Below, one piece after another: positions 23,135-34,599 of a stretch of DNA of 64,000 nt (position 1 is the stretch's first letter; the number at the start of each line of letters is the position of its first letter). A program made the position numbers and the translations under genes. Source of the stretch: Anodontia alba (Eukaryota > Mollusca > Bivalvia > Lucinida > Lucinidae); assembly GCA_964016985.1 (NCBI GenBank), contig OZ024828.1:80088033-80152032 (forward strand), in the 5' to 3' direction. The notes under the pieces are model-generated. The model ran no database searches and was not told where the DNA came from. It saw only the letters and a program-made list of their open reading frames with translations.

Positions 23135-23255
23135 TTGTTTGTTTGTGTTGAGGTTTTACGGCCCAGTCAACCTTATAGGCTCATATCAAGCGCAGTCAGT
23201 TTACCTTACAACACTTTTACTGGGCAGACTTAGTCCCCTAATTGGTTAGATTTTG
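23135..23255 (-). mobile_element. SINE 3' tail fragment
   Basis: GTGTTGAGGTTTTACGGCCC, then GCAGTCAGTTTACCTTAC, then TGGGCAGACTTAGTCCC matches the body/tail of the SINEs at 34256 and 41905, without the tRNA head. Confidence 0.6.
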
Positions 23256-25359
23256 AAGATGGTGACTGTGGCAGCCATCTTGGATTCTCAGCCAGAACAA
23301 TTTTAGCCAGTTTTGATCTACAAGTTATCTCAATACTTCCAACCAAGTTTAGGGTCATTTAGCATCATATTATCAGTTCAGGAGAATTTCAGTATAGATT
23401 TTCAAGCTGGCAGCCATACTGGATTTCCAATTTGAATTTCATTTTTATTTTTTATTCCTGGGCCATACAGTGAAGATGCCATAGCAAAACATGATAAATG
23501 ACACTTATTACCATGTACAAAAAGAAGAAAACTTTCTTTTAATTCTCTTTTCATAACGATATATGTAATTCATTTGCAGATCTTAAAAGTGTTATAAAAT
23601 CTGTTTTCAGCAAAAGTCCAGTTGTCTCTGAAAAAGTTTTCCCCTTAAAATTTTTTTATTTGGTCAGAATTTTTTGGGGGCAGGTGGAATTAGAATCTGA
23701 TAATTAATTTTCTCTGGCCTAAGTGAAAAAACTGTCATTTTGACAAAAATATTTTTTTCACATCATACTTCTTCCCGCACTCAATACGCCTGTAATGAGT
23801 CTGTTGTTTCAACAAATATTTTGAGACAAGCTGATTTCACCATGCATGCACCATACAGTCATGCCAAAGCTAAATTTCCAGAAGAACAAAGGGAATTGAC
23901 CATAACCTATTTTGCTCTACAGCAACATCACATCAGTATCAACACTTATGCAAAGTATGAAAATACCATATTCTATCTAATTACCATATTGTGCACTTAG
24001 GTTTTTAAAAATAACTGGGAAAACTTGTGATACAATACATGTGTGTAACTACCTACTAAGTGTATATCATCAAAGGACTTATCTGATGATGTTTATGTGA
24101 TTCTTTTTTCTTATTTCCTTTATAAAGCATGTGTTGTGGGTACTAATTTGAACTGCATCGTCATGTCCGTGCAATTCAAATTGATGCCCACAACATTTGC
24201 ATTTAAAAAGAAACTGACAAAAAGGACACTGGCTGTAACTAATCTGAAGACTACGGAATTGCTTGACTCTGTGCTTATAGGGGTGTTTGCGGTAATAAGG
24301 TTGAATACGATTTTCCTCAAAATATTAGGTAAGATTAGAAGCAGAAACCAAAATGCCTTTTCAAGAATTACAAAGGGAATTTTAAATAACAGTCAAAGAA
24401 TTAACCCCTAGGCCCTTATTTTTATCTGACAGCAACATCTTATCAATATCAACATTTATGCAAAATATGAAAAGATTCCTTAAACTACTTAGTAAGATAA
24501 GAAGCAGATCCTAACACTAACAGACAACCTAACAACAGTTTACCCCTCTCCTGCCACACAAACACATTTTGCGTTTGTGTGACGGTTAAAAAGTCATTGA
24601 AAAATAAAGTCAAAGATTTAGGTAGAAAAAAAATTCTATCCAAATCTGTGACTTATTTTTGTACATATCTCAAACAAAAATATATCTCCAGATAAGATGA
24701 TTTTTCTTTTCATGGATTTTTTTTCATTATTATTTTATGTATATATAAATAACAACATGCTGAGAGTTTTCATTAGAAGAAGCCTCAGTGAGATACTTCT
24801 AATGAGTAATCATAACATGTTATCTTGGTTCTCCTCTTTTCTGGAGCAGGGGTATATACTTTATTTAAGTCTGGAGCTATGAAAAAGTATGATTGCTTTT
24901 TTTTTTTAATTTCTCAGTGGGCAGATACCCTGAATCCTCATTGAAATAACCTCACTGAGGTAATGCTAAAGAGTTAACTATTTGTAATTCTATTTTAAAA
25001 AATGTGTATTTGGATAATTATACTTCTTATCTAGAGCTTTGCCACAGCCAGGTGCAATATTGTTTATTGCCATATATCACACCTAATTATTATCATGCTG
25101 GTTGGACAGGCAGAATTGTGAGTTTTATGGCACATGGGGTGGACACATGTGGCTAATCAAAGCCCTGACTTTTTTTTTTTTTGTTTTTGTTTTTTTTTGT
25201 TTTAAGCTGTCCTTTATTTAAGAATTTATGGTTTCGATTTCCTAAATCACCAATTGTCAGTCTTTGAATGAGTACCTAGTATTTAAAGTATTAATCCTGT
25301 GAAAGAGATTTCATTAATCTAGCAAAAAACACAAACACAAACACACATATATATTAAAT

Positions 25360-25360
<1 letters not shown>
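23256..25360. other. Repeat-derived AT-rich region
   Basis: It contains a foldback at 24128-24200 (TTGTGGGTACTAATTTGAAC and its partner GTGCAATTCAAATTGATGCC). Duplicated segments around CAACATTTATGCAAAATATG occur at about 23925 and 24430. A degenerate GTACTCATTAGAA-type hairpin lies at 24747-24860 and a partial one at 24930-24970. Open frames at 23740 and 24097 overlap these repeats and are not called as genes. Confidence 0.5.
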
Positions 25361-25362
<2 letters not shown>

Positions 25363-25390
<28 letters not shown>

Positions 25391-25433
25391 GTCAGAGAAA
25401 TGGTAACCTGAGAAAAAATAAGCCTTGTATCTG

Positions 25434-25472
<39 letters not shown>
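25363..25472. repeat. Facing T-run and A-run
   Basis: A T-run of about 28 (25363-25390) and an A-run of about 36 (25436-25472) are separated by about 45 bp and could pair as a hairpin. Either run could also be sequencing- or assembly-inflated. Confidence 0.7.
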
Positions 25473-25474
<2 letters not shown>

Positions 25475-25521
25475 AAGAAAGAAGAAAATGTCATCTTATA
25501 ATCTTATAAATTCTTTGTTAG

Positions 25522-26452
25522 TATAGGAGGTTTTAGGGATTCCCATTATGACGTCAAACTTGCGCATGCGCCCCTACCTGGCCGTTAACTCATCGGCCAG
25601 CACTGTATTTCGCAATGTAAAACTGTAGATTTTAATCATGAAAAAGATCAGCTTCTGTTTGTAATTAATCGTATTTTTTTAAAATGTTCTAGTAGACAAT
25701 TAACTTAAACTGTGCCTTCGCTCAGTTTCTTACTATTTCAACAGGAAATCACAGAATTTGTATTTATTTAAGTTTGAATTCTAACACGGCGCATGGCAAA
25801 TGAAGGAAGAAAAATTCCTTCGGTAAATAACTATAATTTATTTATTTTTCAGTTTTTTTTTTTATTTAAAATGCTTTTAAGCACAGTGTATTAATATTAA
25901 CAAAACATTCGTTCAGACAGAAATGTAAAAATCCCTACCAGAAATTACATTGTCAGTTTACATGTTGTGCCGGACCTTGAGAAATTGCCAAATGGGAACG
26001 AACTAAAATGACTAACTTACTTTGACTGTATTCCGTCAAAATTCATTAACAATAATAAAATGACACATACATTCTGGCGAATGAACGTCTTCGGCAGTAA
26101 TTAATTCCAATTGCTTAAGAGATACCACGGATTGTTTCCTGTGTCAACACATTCCAAATACATGATCTCAAGGCATCAACAAAAGGCAGACGTATACATG
26201 CAATGTGTGAAAGAGTACGTACTTAACTCAAGTATCCCGCTTGAGTAGATAATTTAATATCATAAATGGATGTCTTTGAAAATGCCTATTTAGACCAGCA
26301 AAACTCAAACTAGACTAGTTGCACTTTGTGTTTATCGTATTTATTTATTTTTATTTATTTATTTTGTTTCTAGGAAACAAACAACATACAATTATTATTC
26401 AGTGTGATGTCGTTCACCTCTGTTAACATGACGTTGTTGCAACATACTCACT

Positions 26453-26483
<31 letters not shown>

Positions 26484-26833
26484 TTAATATTACTATTTAT
26501 AATTAATGAGAAAAGATATGTTTATAATAGTAATATACTCTTGGACAGCATAACGATTTCGCGGGAAGATTGTTTTTAAAGTATAATTTCATAATTGCTT
26601 GGGATAAACAAAAACACAATATTAAAATCAATTTATCATATATAAATTTAATATGAGTCTTCTTTTTCATTTTTCTGCATTGTTTCTGGATTGAATTATC
26701 AAACGGTGCTTCAAAATATTAAATTTCCCTAAAAAACCTTTGTTTTCCTTATCACTTCTTAGCAAGTTTGACGGCCAGGTCTATCCCGTTTCTATTTATA
26801 CACCGGAAGTGCGTCACAATAAAACCTCCTATA
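25522..26833. mobile_element. Candidate 1.3-kb non-autonomous DNA transposon
   Basis: Bounded by 14-bp perfect inverted repeats TATAGGAGGTTTTA (25522) and TAAAACCTCCTATA (ending 26833), consistent with a TA target duplication. Just inside the left end are TGACGTCA and GCGCATGCGC, and just inside the right end ACCGGAAGTGCGTCA in the opposite sense, so the TIR similarity continues imperfectly. No transposase ORF is visible; the interior is AT-rich with (ATTT) and T-run tracts. Confidence 0.55.
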
Positions 26834-26957
26834 ACATTCAATAAATTGACTAAAATAAAATAAAAAATAAAACAACATCAAACAAAAAATAAAAAATAAA
26901 CACCAGAAACCCATCATATATGCCAGGAAAGCTATCTCTGTACAACAAATGTTTATA

Positions 26958-27224
26958 GATTACGAAATCATGTCTATTCAAATATACTGAAAATTTCACC
27001 ACCAAAAAGTGAAAATTTTCAGATAAAAAATTCAGATATATTTCATATTTCTGCTCAAAATATAGATTGTGGGTACTCATTAGCACCATCTCAATGAGGT
27101 GGTTCTAATGAGTATCCACAATCTATGTTTTTTTGAGCAGAAATAATAAAAATAATTCATACCCATATAAACCCCAGTGGGGTTTAAGGGGGTCAAAATT
27201 AAATAAGCCTGTTTTTGTGATGCA
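26958..27224 (+). mobile_element. Palindromic MITE family A, copy 4
   Basis: Diverged termini (ATTACGAAATCATGTCTATT; AGCCTGTTTTTGTGATG) and central hairpin GGGTACTCATTAGCACCATC with the near-complement GAGGTGGTTCTAATGAGTAT. Confidence 0.8.
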
Positions 27225-27875
27225 TGTACCAATGGCAGTAGCACTGGAAATAGATTTTTGTTGTTGTTGTTGTAGTTACTTTTTTTTTACAATTTTTTTT
27301 TTTTACAATTTTCACAAACTTTATTAAAAAGCTATAAATAGCTTTATATACAAATAACATAACATACTAAAGAGTACTTATTTTTGGGCTTTTTTGTCAA
27401 CCATGAAATTTCCTATTAATATATAAACTACAATCAAATCTGCAATTAAAATTAGTATATTAATCCAATCATCAAATATGGTATATTTTTAAATTATGAT
27501 CCCCTGCTTCTACAATATAATATGATCAATCGCTAAGTGCGACCAGGGCACAGTATTGATAAAAAGAAAATCCTTGAAAAACTGGAAAAAACAACAACAA
27601 CAAAAAAAACAAAAAAACAACAACTAAAAATGTAATGAACTCTTTTCTGCTAAATTTAACACTAGGTGTTGTTTTTTTTTACAGTTTAGGTATGTGCAGA
27701 GCTCTAGATAAGAGGGCTATACATTAATACATTTTTTTTTTTTTTTTTTTTTTTTTTTATTATTATTCCTCAATAAAAACATTTACATGTCATGTATGTA
27801 CTCCTCTCAGAAGCACACTGGATAGTGTTCTAGCACACTGTTTAGTGTTCAAGGAAGTACTCTAACTTGAACATG

Positions 27876-27906
<31 letters not shown>

Positions 27907-28469
27907 TAACCAAACAATATAAGTATTTTTTGTCTGATATGAAAAACAAATCAGTTCTTGCTCTCCGGAAAATAAAAGATTATTTTATAAAAGTTATTTT
28001 TTTGGTTAACATGGTTAAATATAGGGATTTCAGGCAAATTTTACACAAAATTGAGCACAAAAAGGTTAAATTCTTCATCATGTTTCCAGTTTTTGTGCCA
28101 TAAAATACCCACTATGATGGACAATCTCCATGTAAATTCACAACTGAGTCACAAACTACAGTTTCAATAATTTAATTGACCTAAGACTTTGACTCCTTTG
28201 TCCTTTTATACCCCAGGCACACAACATATGTTTGTGGGGTATATCGTAGTCTTTGTTATTCTGTCCATCCATTCACTCATATGTCTGTGCTCCCATCCAT
28301 ATTTGCCCAAAAATAAACTAGATTTTCTAGGTAAAGTACTTTTCTTATAAGTTTGTTTCAGCCAAATTAAAGATTTTAAAGGACTTGAAGCAAATTAATT
28401 TTTAAAGGTTTTAAAAGATCCCCTAGAGGGCCTGCTGGGCAGTCAAACTAAAAAAAACTAATGAGAAGC
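27225..28469. other. AT-rich sequence with homopolymers, no gene
   Basis: T-runs at about 27731-27759 and 27877-27907, (CAA)n at about 27587-27625, and no supported gene. The frame at 27867 starts inside the T-run. Confidence 0.55.
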
Positions 28470-28745
28470 CATTACAAAAACAAGTCTATTCAAATACATT
28501 GAAAATTTTGCAACCAAAAACCGAAAGTTTTCAGATAAAAATTCTGATAATGTGCATATTTCTGTTCAAAATATAGATTGAGGGTACAAGTTAAAACTGC
28601 CTCAGTGAGGTGGTTCTAATGAGTACCCACATCTGTTTTTGAGTAGAAATAAGAAAAAATAATGTATACCTCTGTAAACTCTACTTTTACTGTATAAAAA
28701 TGTGGTTTAACGGGGTCAAGAATATATAGGTATGTTTTCGTGATG
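28470..28745 (+). mobile_element. Palindromic MITE family A, copy 5
   Basis: CATTACAAAAACAAGTCTAT at the left, ATAGGTATGTTTTCGTGATG at the right. The hairpin is diverged (GGGTACAAGTTAAAACTGCC with GAGGTGGTTCTAATGAGTAC). Confidence 0.8.
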
Positions 28746-29281
28746 CTTGTTTTGACATGTTTGATGAAGAAATAATTTATAAATAAAAAACAGATCTGAA
28801 TACATATTTTATCATATTTAATCTAAAGCCACAAAGGCCTTAAAATGTCAGTTTTTATTTGGTTGTGCAAACAAAGAGTTAGGGTTTATGTGACATCCAA
28901 TACAGAAAAAGGTCCTTTATACCATGCACTATCTGACAAAAAATTATCTAGAGCTAAAATTAAGTCTATTAGGAATATTTTACAAAAGTTTTGGGCTAAC
29001 ATTTAAATACTTTTGCCAAATATGTAACAAATATGGGCATATACTTTAATCATCTGACTTTCTCGCTTTTCAAGAGAGTTTTTCTTTAAAAGGTCACTCT
29101 ATCTTAGCCACTGTAAATTTTCCCAAGAATGAGCAACACCACAGAGAACAGGTTGTTTTCTTTCTTTCTTTTTTTGTTTTTTTATTTAGTTTTGTATCAA
29201 ATAGTTGACAACGGGGCAGTAGGTGGGGATGGGACTGTAATCTGCCAGATGCCAAAGTATTTGTCAGAATTTAGTACACTT

Positions 29282-29705
29282 ACTGGAATAAAAACACTTG
29301 AAAACAGAAAAATTAAAGATGTGAAATGAAAGTTGGGACTTCGTTTTACAAAGCAGACCCATTTTGTGCTTTTGTTTTTTTTTATAAAGAAAGCTTGCAT
29401 GAAACACAATCTGTATGCAGTCTTATCAACATATTCTTTGTCAATATCTTCTGCAGTATCTGTGACTGGGTCTTTGCTGTCTGGTATATTTAGGGACCGG
29501 CCTTCTCTCACAATGTGTAACATATCAGTCTGCACAAGAAGTAGAACAGAAGTTAATCAGAATAACATATGGATGTGATTTATACAATCATTCACCTACT
29601 GTTTTGCTTTCTCTGCAGATTACTGGATGCTAACAATTTACTGGTAACCCTTTTCCTTCACTCATATATTTAAATTTAGCATATCCTTTGATCATCCTGC
29701 ACAGC
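29282..29705 (-). CDS. Possible pair of coding exons, product unknown
   Basis: On the minus strand a good acceptor (TTTTGTAATTTTCAG) precedes 29705. The next 64 bases encode MIKGYAKFKYMSEGKGLP-type sequence ending at CCA before GTAAAT (29642). A second good acceptor (TTCTACTTCTTGTGCAG) precedes 29529, and the frame continues in phase 0 as DMLHIVREGRSLNIPDSKDP, then DTAEDIDKEYVDKTAYRLC. A GTAAGT donor lies at about 29281. The phase match and the polar composition argue for coding, but the second exon becomes low-complexity after about residue 50. I recognise no family and no further exons. It may be a pseudogene or chance. Confidence 0.3.
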
Positions 29706-30189
29706 CTGAAAATTACAAAAGAAGCCTATATTATAATTTAAGTTATATACATGCAGACAGCCTGTACATGTTCATCACAAAAAATATATCTGTGTAACTG
29801 TGTAGACTGATCAGGATATTTACTGGTCACGCATAAATCACTGAATACTGTATGGAATATATCAATGGACAGCTATAATCTACAAGAGAATGGGGCTGGA
29901 TCAGCTGGATAAATAAATCCAGATATATTATGCACACTACTTTTGCTTTTATTCCTTAACAGTTTTGTTGCAGAATAAATGAACCAATGAATAGGGAAAA
30001 GCAATATGTGCAAGAAATTATAAGGGTTCTTGGCTGTATCTTGGCCATAGGATGTGGAGTGTAAAACAATTACTCACCAGGTCAATTACCCACTGGACAA
30101 TTATCCACCCAGACATTTACCCGCCCCTTTTAACCTAAATGCGGACAATTACCCACCCTAAAATAGTTTTCATTAACTGTCCTTAAATG

Positions 30190-30655
30190 TTTTATAAGAT
30201 ATCTGTAAATCTCTCGGGTTGGGGGTAACTTGGGGATAAATGTGGTACAAGTGTGCGAGCCAGTAATTCGAAACCTACCCCATTCATGTACCTGCCCTTT
30301 GAAAAAATGGCCCCCTTCATATACTTGATTGTCGAAAATGCTGACCTATTCATATACTGCCCTTTGATTTTTATACCCATTTATTGCTGGTAGTTAGACA
30401 AATATAGCAGTCAATTCATTGAATACCAAGAGAAATAGCAGCCTTGACAAATGTCTGAGTGAAAAAAATATATGCATTTACCGGGATGTCAGAAAAGTTG
30501 AGTCTTTCACATACGAATCAAGAAAAATCGGGTCAGTCATATACTTTTTGTTGAAAAAAAGGGGGGCTAATCATATAGCTGGCAGCGCTGAAAAAGGGGT
30601 CCATTTGGCATGCATATCCGTACTATGCCATATATAGGAACCCACCCCGCCACCA
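30190..30655. repeat. Degenerate TTCATATACT-rich repeat
   Basis: Repeated variants of CCATTCATATACTGCCCTTT, TTCATATACTTG, TCATATACTTTTTG and ATATAGGAACCCACC suggest an old tandem or interspersed repeat. No gene. Confidence 0.45.
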
Positions 30656-30859
30656 CGAGCTGTAAATTGTCTTATAATATCTTTCATTCATTTAATCCTG
30701 TTTTATTGGTAAAAAATGATTTTGTGTCAATCTGAGAGTCTTAGCTGTAAATGACTTTGAAAGGATAAAATGAAAGATTTCTTTTTTTTTTAAATGACTG
30801 TTTTTTTTAAGGTAAGTGTTCTTTGGTGTATATTTTTTCATAAATCCATAGCTACAGAT

Positions 30860-31020
30860 AAAAGGGGGTATCCACATAATATTTTTCTTATTTCTCCACG
30901 AAAACATACATTGTATGTTGTGGGTACTCATTAGAAGCCCCTTGCTAAGGCACTTCTAATGAGTACCCACAACATATGTTTTCGTTGAGAAATAAGAAAG
31001 ATATCAGTATTTTTCGGAAG
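30860..31020. repeat. Foldback element with the GTACTCATTAGAA core
   Basis: Long hairpin: TATGTTGTGGGTACTCATTA through GAAGCCCCTTGC, then its complement to CCCACAACATATGTTTTC. It is bracketed by TTATTTCTCCACGAAAACAT and GTTGAGAAATAAGAAAGAT. The backbone outside the arms differs from family A. Confidence 0.65.
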
Positions 31021-31182
31021 AAAAAAGCGCTCTATCTGTTGCTATGATAAATCCCAATGAAAAGGTATCCAACATCCATTACAGCATGCAAATGACATTT
31101 GATTCATGGCAGCAGACATATTTTAATCACATTGTTAGTAAATGGAAGAAATAACTGTACTGGTCATAAGTTATCACAGGAG

Positions 31183-31217
<35 letters not shown>

Positions 31218-31389
31218 TAATAAAATCTATAAAGTAATTTAATAGAATTTTTTTATGGGGATTTTTAAGATATTTTATAATGAAAGAAGTATTATTATCA
31301 TTTGGACCAACAATTTACATATACAAAATCAGAAAAGAACCAAATAAGTTTTTACTGCACATGTATGTATTTAAAAGTACAGGATGTAA

Positions 31390-32625
31390 TCTTCAGCTGT
31401 CCTACATGTTGCCCAGTATCACGCAGTCTGTTCAGGGCTTTCGTGCCACCTTACATCTAATAAACAGATATGTTGAATACCATACATGTATATGCTCTAA
31501 GTATTAGACAGACAGTCCTGAGCTAACAATACAGATCTAGATCAGACCCCACCTTACAATAAATGGATAGTGTAGAATACTGTTTAAGACAAATGTATTG
31601 GACAGTCCTGAGCTAACAGGGTTCTCACTAAGGATTTTGAAAATTGGAGTAAAATGCTGTCCTCCTGAAAAAGTTGGAGTTTTACCATACTTATCTATTG
31701 GGACTTTCCAAAAAGTTGGAGTCAGAAATAAAAAGTTAGAGTAACTTACTCCAAATCTGGAGTTAATGAGATCTCTGGCTAACAGTGTAGACCCAGATCA
31801 GATGCCACCTTACATCTAATAAATGGACACTGAACAATAGTCTTTTAAAGTATTTGACAGACTATCCTGAGCATACCGTGTAGATCCAGATCAAATGACA
31901 TCTTACATTTAATAAATGGGTACTGCTGAATACCGTTTATACTCTAAGCTTAGACAGACAGTCCTAAGCTAACAGTACCCAGATCAGCTGTCACCTTACA
32001 CTTAATAAATGGATACTGTAGAATACTGCATATACTAGACAGTCCTGAGCTAACAGTGTAGACCCAGATCAGACACCACCTTACATCTAATAACTGGATA
32101 TTGTAGAATACCATTTATACTAAAGTTTTGGACAAACAGTCCCGAGTTTAACAGTGTAGATCCAGATCAGATGTCACAATACACCCATTCATGCCATAAG
32201 CTGTTGACTAAAATCTGTGAGATAAGGCAAAATAGTAAGGGAGATTTGACAAAATTCTGTGAGATTTTCTTAAACATCACTTTGGTCTTCCCACAATATA
32301 GTCTTAAGTCTTCTTTTTTCATGTGAGAAGCTTGTGAAAGCCACAACAGTGTGTGATTTATGTTTATTTCTTCATAAAATCTATTGTAAAATGGTCTGAA
32401 AATTCGGTGAGATCAGAATTTTTGTATGGGAATTGCCTTCCAGATGGGCCAAATTCTGTGAGATTTTATCTCACAGTGTGAGATATGGCATGTATGTACA
32501 CCTAATAAACGGATACTGTAGAATATTGTATACACCAGACAGTCCTGAGTTAACAGTGTAGACCCAGATCAGCTCCCATCTTACAGCTAAAAAATGGATA
32601 CTGTAGAAAACTGTTTTATTCAATG
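31390..32625. repeat. Tandem array of about 100-bp units, interrupted twice
   Basis: About eight units share TAATAAATGGATACTGTAGA, then ATACC-n-TTTATACT, then GACAGTCCTGAGCTAACAG, then TGTAGACCCAGATCAGA and CCACCTTACAT. An unrelated insert of about 165 bp (about 31618-31780) and one of about 320 bp (32178-32497) interrupt the array. The second insert has inverted ends (ATGCCATA and TATGGCAT) and is bracketed by TACACC on both sides. Confidence 0.8.
32178..32497. mobile_element. Candidate MITE inserted in the tandem array
   Basis: The element starts TTCATGCCATAAGCTG and ends CTCACAGTGTGAGATATGGC followed by ATGTATG. The word TACACC flanks both ends and is an array word, so it can be read as a target-site duplication. 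TGTGAGAT motifs recur inside. No ORF. Confidence 0.5.
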
Positions 32626-32689
32626 TACATTTTTATATTGTGAATTTAATGTAGTGGTTGGAGTGCATGAACTGAACAAGACTACCTGC

Positions 32690-32800
32690 TTGGTTCAGTA
32701 GGAAGAGCACCTGACTAGTGTTATGGGGTTGTTACCAACTTGTTGGCGAGTCCCAGCTCCGGTAGTCATTGTTTCCTCTCCTGTTCACTTTATTGATATC
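32690..32800 (+). mobile_element. tRNA-like SINE head, degenerate
   Basis: ACCTGCTTGGTTCAGTAGGA followed by AGAGCACCTGACTAG and GGCGAGTCCCAGCTCCGG has box A- and box B-like spacing. A second related head begins about 32940. Confidence 0.45.
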
Positions 32801-32934
32801 AGATTTAGTAAACAGGTGTGTGCCAAATGCAAGCAATTGGGTGATGCAGACCAGATACCTTCAGGACATCAGGGTGGTACCTGAATCCTAAATGTTATGA
32901 GGAGTGTAGTGGCTCGAGTCCATGGACAGAACAG

Positions 32935-33071
32935 GACCACCCGTGTAGCTCAGTAGGTTCAGTACCTGTCTAGTAGTCTTGCCAATGATGATCGATCGAT
33001 CATAATCATTCATTAATCACTTTTGCCTCTTGTGACTGTAGATCGGAAAGATCTTTTATAGTCAACTAATC

Positions 33072-33110
<39 letters not shown>

Positions 33111-33600
33111 TGTGTGTTTTGTTTTGAAACAAATATATTTTTCTCACCTTTTATTTTCATAGGCAAGTCATCAATAAATGAAGTTCAGAGCTGTCTGTTA
33201 GGGTCATTCTAGATTTATGATCAATAAAAATGAAAAGATTTGATAAAAGAGCCTTAACAAAAGTCAACCCAAAAGAACTGATGTTGTAGGTATTCATTAG
33301 AAGCACCTTGCAGAGGCACTTCTAATGAGTACCAACAACATTATATGTTTTCATGGCGAAATAAGAAAAATATTACCTGGATACCCCTCTTATTGATCTG
33401 GAGCAATGAATAGGTACCTGGAAGATTGCTGAATTAAGAGTGAATTTAATATATTTTCTACAAGTCAATTATTACTCAATGATCAGTCGGTTTTACAAAA
33501 CCGATGATCAACAATGAAATTCTGGCTGATTCCCAACACTACTGTCTCGTGAAATGGGGATCATGGGTTCAAGTCCCGCCTTAGGCAAGCAGTTTTCCTT
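32935..33600 (+). mobile_element. tRNA-derived SINE head split by a hAT-like MITE
   Basis: The left part CCCGTGTAGCTCAGTAGGTT (box A) ends at 32973, and the right part resumes at 33542 with TCTCGTGAAATGGGGATCAT and GGGTTCAAGTCCCGCC (box B). Removing 32974-33541 and one copy of the 8-bp duplication restores a tRNA-like head. Confidence 0.7.
32974..33541 (+). mobile_element. hAT-like MITE, copy 1, with 8-bp target duplication
   Basis: The element begins TAGTCTTGCCAATGATGATC and ends CTGATTCCCAACACTA, giving short inverted ends TAGT-n-TTG. It is flanked by CTGTCTAG and CTGTCTCG, an 8-bp duplication with one mismatch, as expected of hAT transposition. It carries a GTACTCATTAGAA-type hairpin (33283-33352) and a T-run of about 35 (33075-33109). 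A reversed, diverged relative is at 43556-44071. No transposase. Confidence 0.72.
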
Positions 33601-33743
33601 TCATTTTTACTTTATTATAAGAATATTGCAATTCATTTGCAATTTTTTATCTGCAGACTTGTGCTGTTTTTAGCTGGAATTTCAATTTTGTTTTCCATGT
33701 AGACCCTTGAACATGTTCAGTAAGCAATATTAAAATAAACTTA

Positions 33744-33814
33744 GGAGGAGAACTCGAACCTGCGACCCCATGGCTGCAAATCAGATGCTCTACCAATTGA
33801 GCTAACCAGGCTGA
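33744..33814 (-). mobile_element. tRNA-like SINE head
   Basis: On the minus strand: CCTGGTTAGCTCAATTGGTA (box A), AGAGCATCTGATTTGCAG, and GGTCGCAGGTTCGAGTTC (box B). The ends do not pair as an acceptor stem, so a SINE head or tRNA pseudogene is preferred over a working tRNA. Confidence 0.5.
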
Positions 33815-34255
33815 CAGTCCAGGTCAATACGCAGACTTTTGAAATGGGGGTGGGGGAGGGGGGATTTTAGGTATTCTGAAAACAGGGGTGCAAATGCTTC
33901 TTGAAAATGCCAATTTGGGGCCCAAAATTAGGGATATAAAGTGAATTTGGGTTAAAAACTGCATGATTTTGAAGTAATTCTCCAGAAAAGAGGGTGCTTT
34001 TCTTCCCCCTGAACCCATTGCGTACAGGCCTGTTGTCTCACCAATTACTACACTCCTCTCCCTTTAACAGTGTTTAACTTATATGTGCCAGACATAAACT
34101 GAACACACTAACAGTGCCTAGCTTTTCTCCACACTCCGTGAACCTCATTGCCACTGAAGCAACTTAAGGAGGGAAAGGTGTGCCTAATGCAGAATTTAAA
34201 TCGCAATCCCCCTGCTTGTAAGTCAGGTGCTCTACCAACTGTACCAGACTGACCT

Positions 34256-34565
34256 GCCAGCTTCGGTGGCTCAGTTGGGTGCACCGTCTGACTGGAGACC
34301 AGGAGGTCGCGGGTTCAACCCCCGCCGAGGTCGGCAACATTCCTTCGTGGAGATTGATCATGAAATATTTTCTACGGTTTCTCTCCCTTAAAATTCCGCT
34401 GATTCAAGAAGGGCAGTTGTCAGTTTCTGGAGAAGGAATGTGCACAATACTGGTTAACGGCTTAGAGGACTTAACCTGCCCAGTAGTGTGGTTAGGTAAA
34501 CTGACCGCGCTCGACATGACCCTATTAGGTTGACTGGGCCGTAAAACCTCAACACAAAAACAAAA
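34256..34565 (+). mobile_element. Full-length tRNA-derived SINE with 13-bp target duplication
   Basis: The head has TGGCTCAGTTGGGTG (box A) and CGCGGGTTCAACCCC (box B). The body includes GATTCAAGAAGGGCAGTTGT and the tail ends GTAAAACCTCAACAC with A-rich CAAAAACAAAA. The 13-mer ACCAGACTGACCT occurs directly before (34243-34255) and after (34566-34578), a perfect target-site duplication typical of LINE-driven insertion. It is itself inserted beside another tRNA-like fragment (about 34190-34250, minus). Confidence 0.88.
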
Positions 34566-34599
34566 ACCAGACTGACCTACAGTTTTGGCAGTCACACAA

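Noticed and set aside
33744..33814. Functional tRNA gene
   Set aside because: Box A and B are good, but the 5' and 3' ends do not pair as an acceptor stem and similar heads belong to SINEs nearby.
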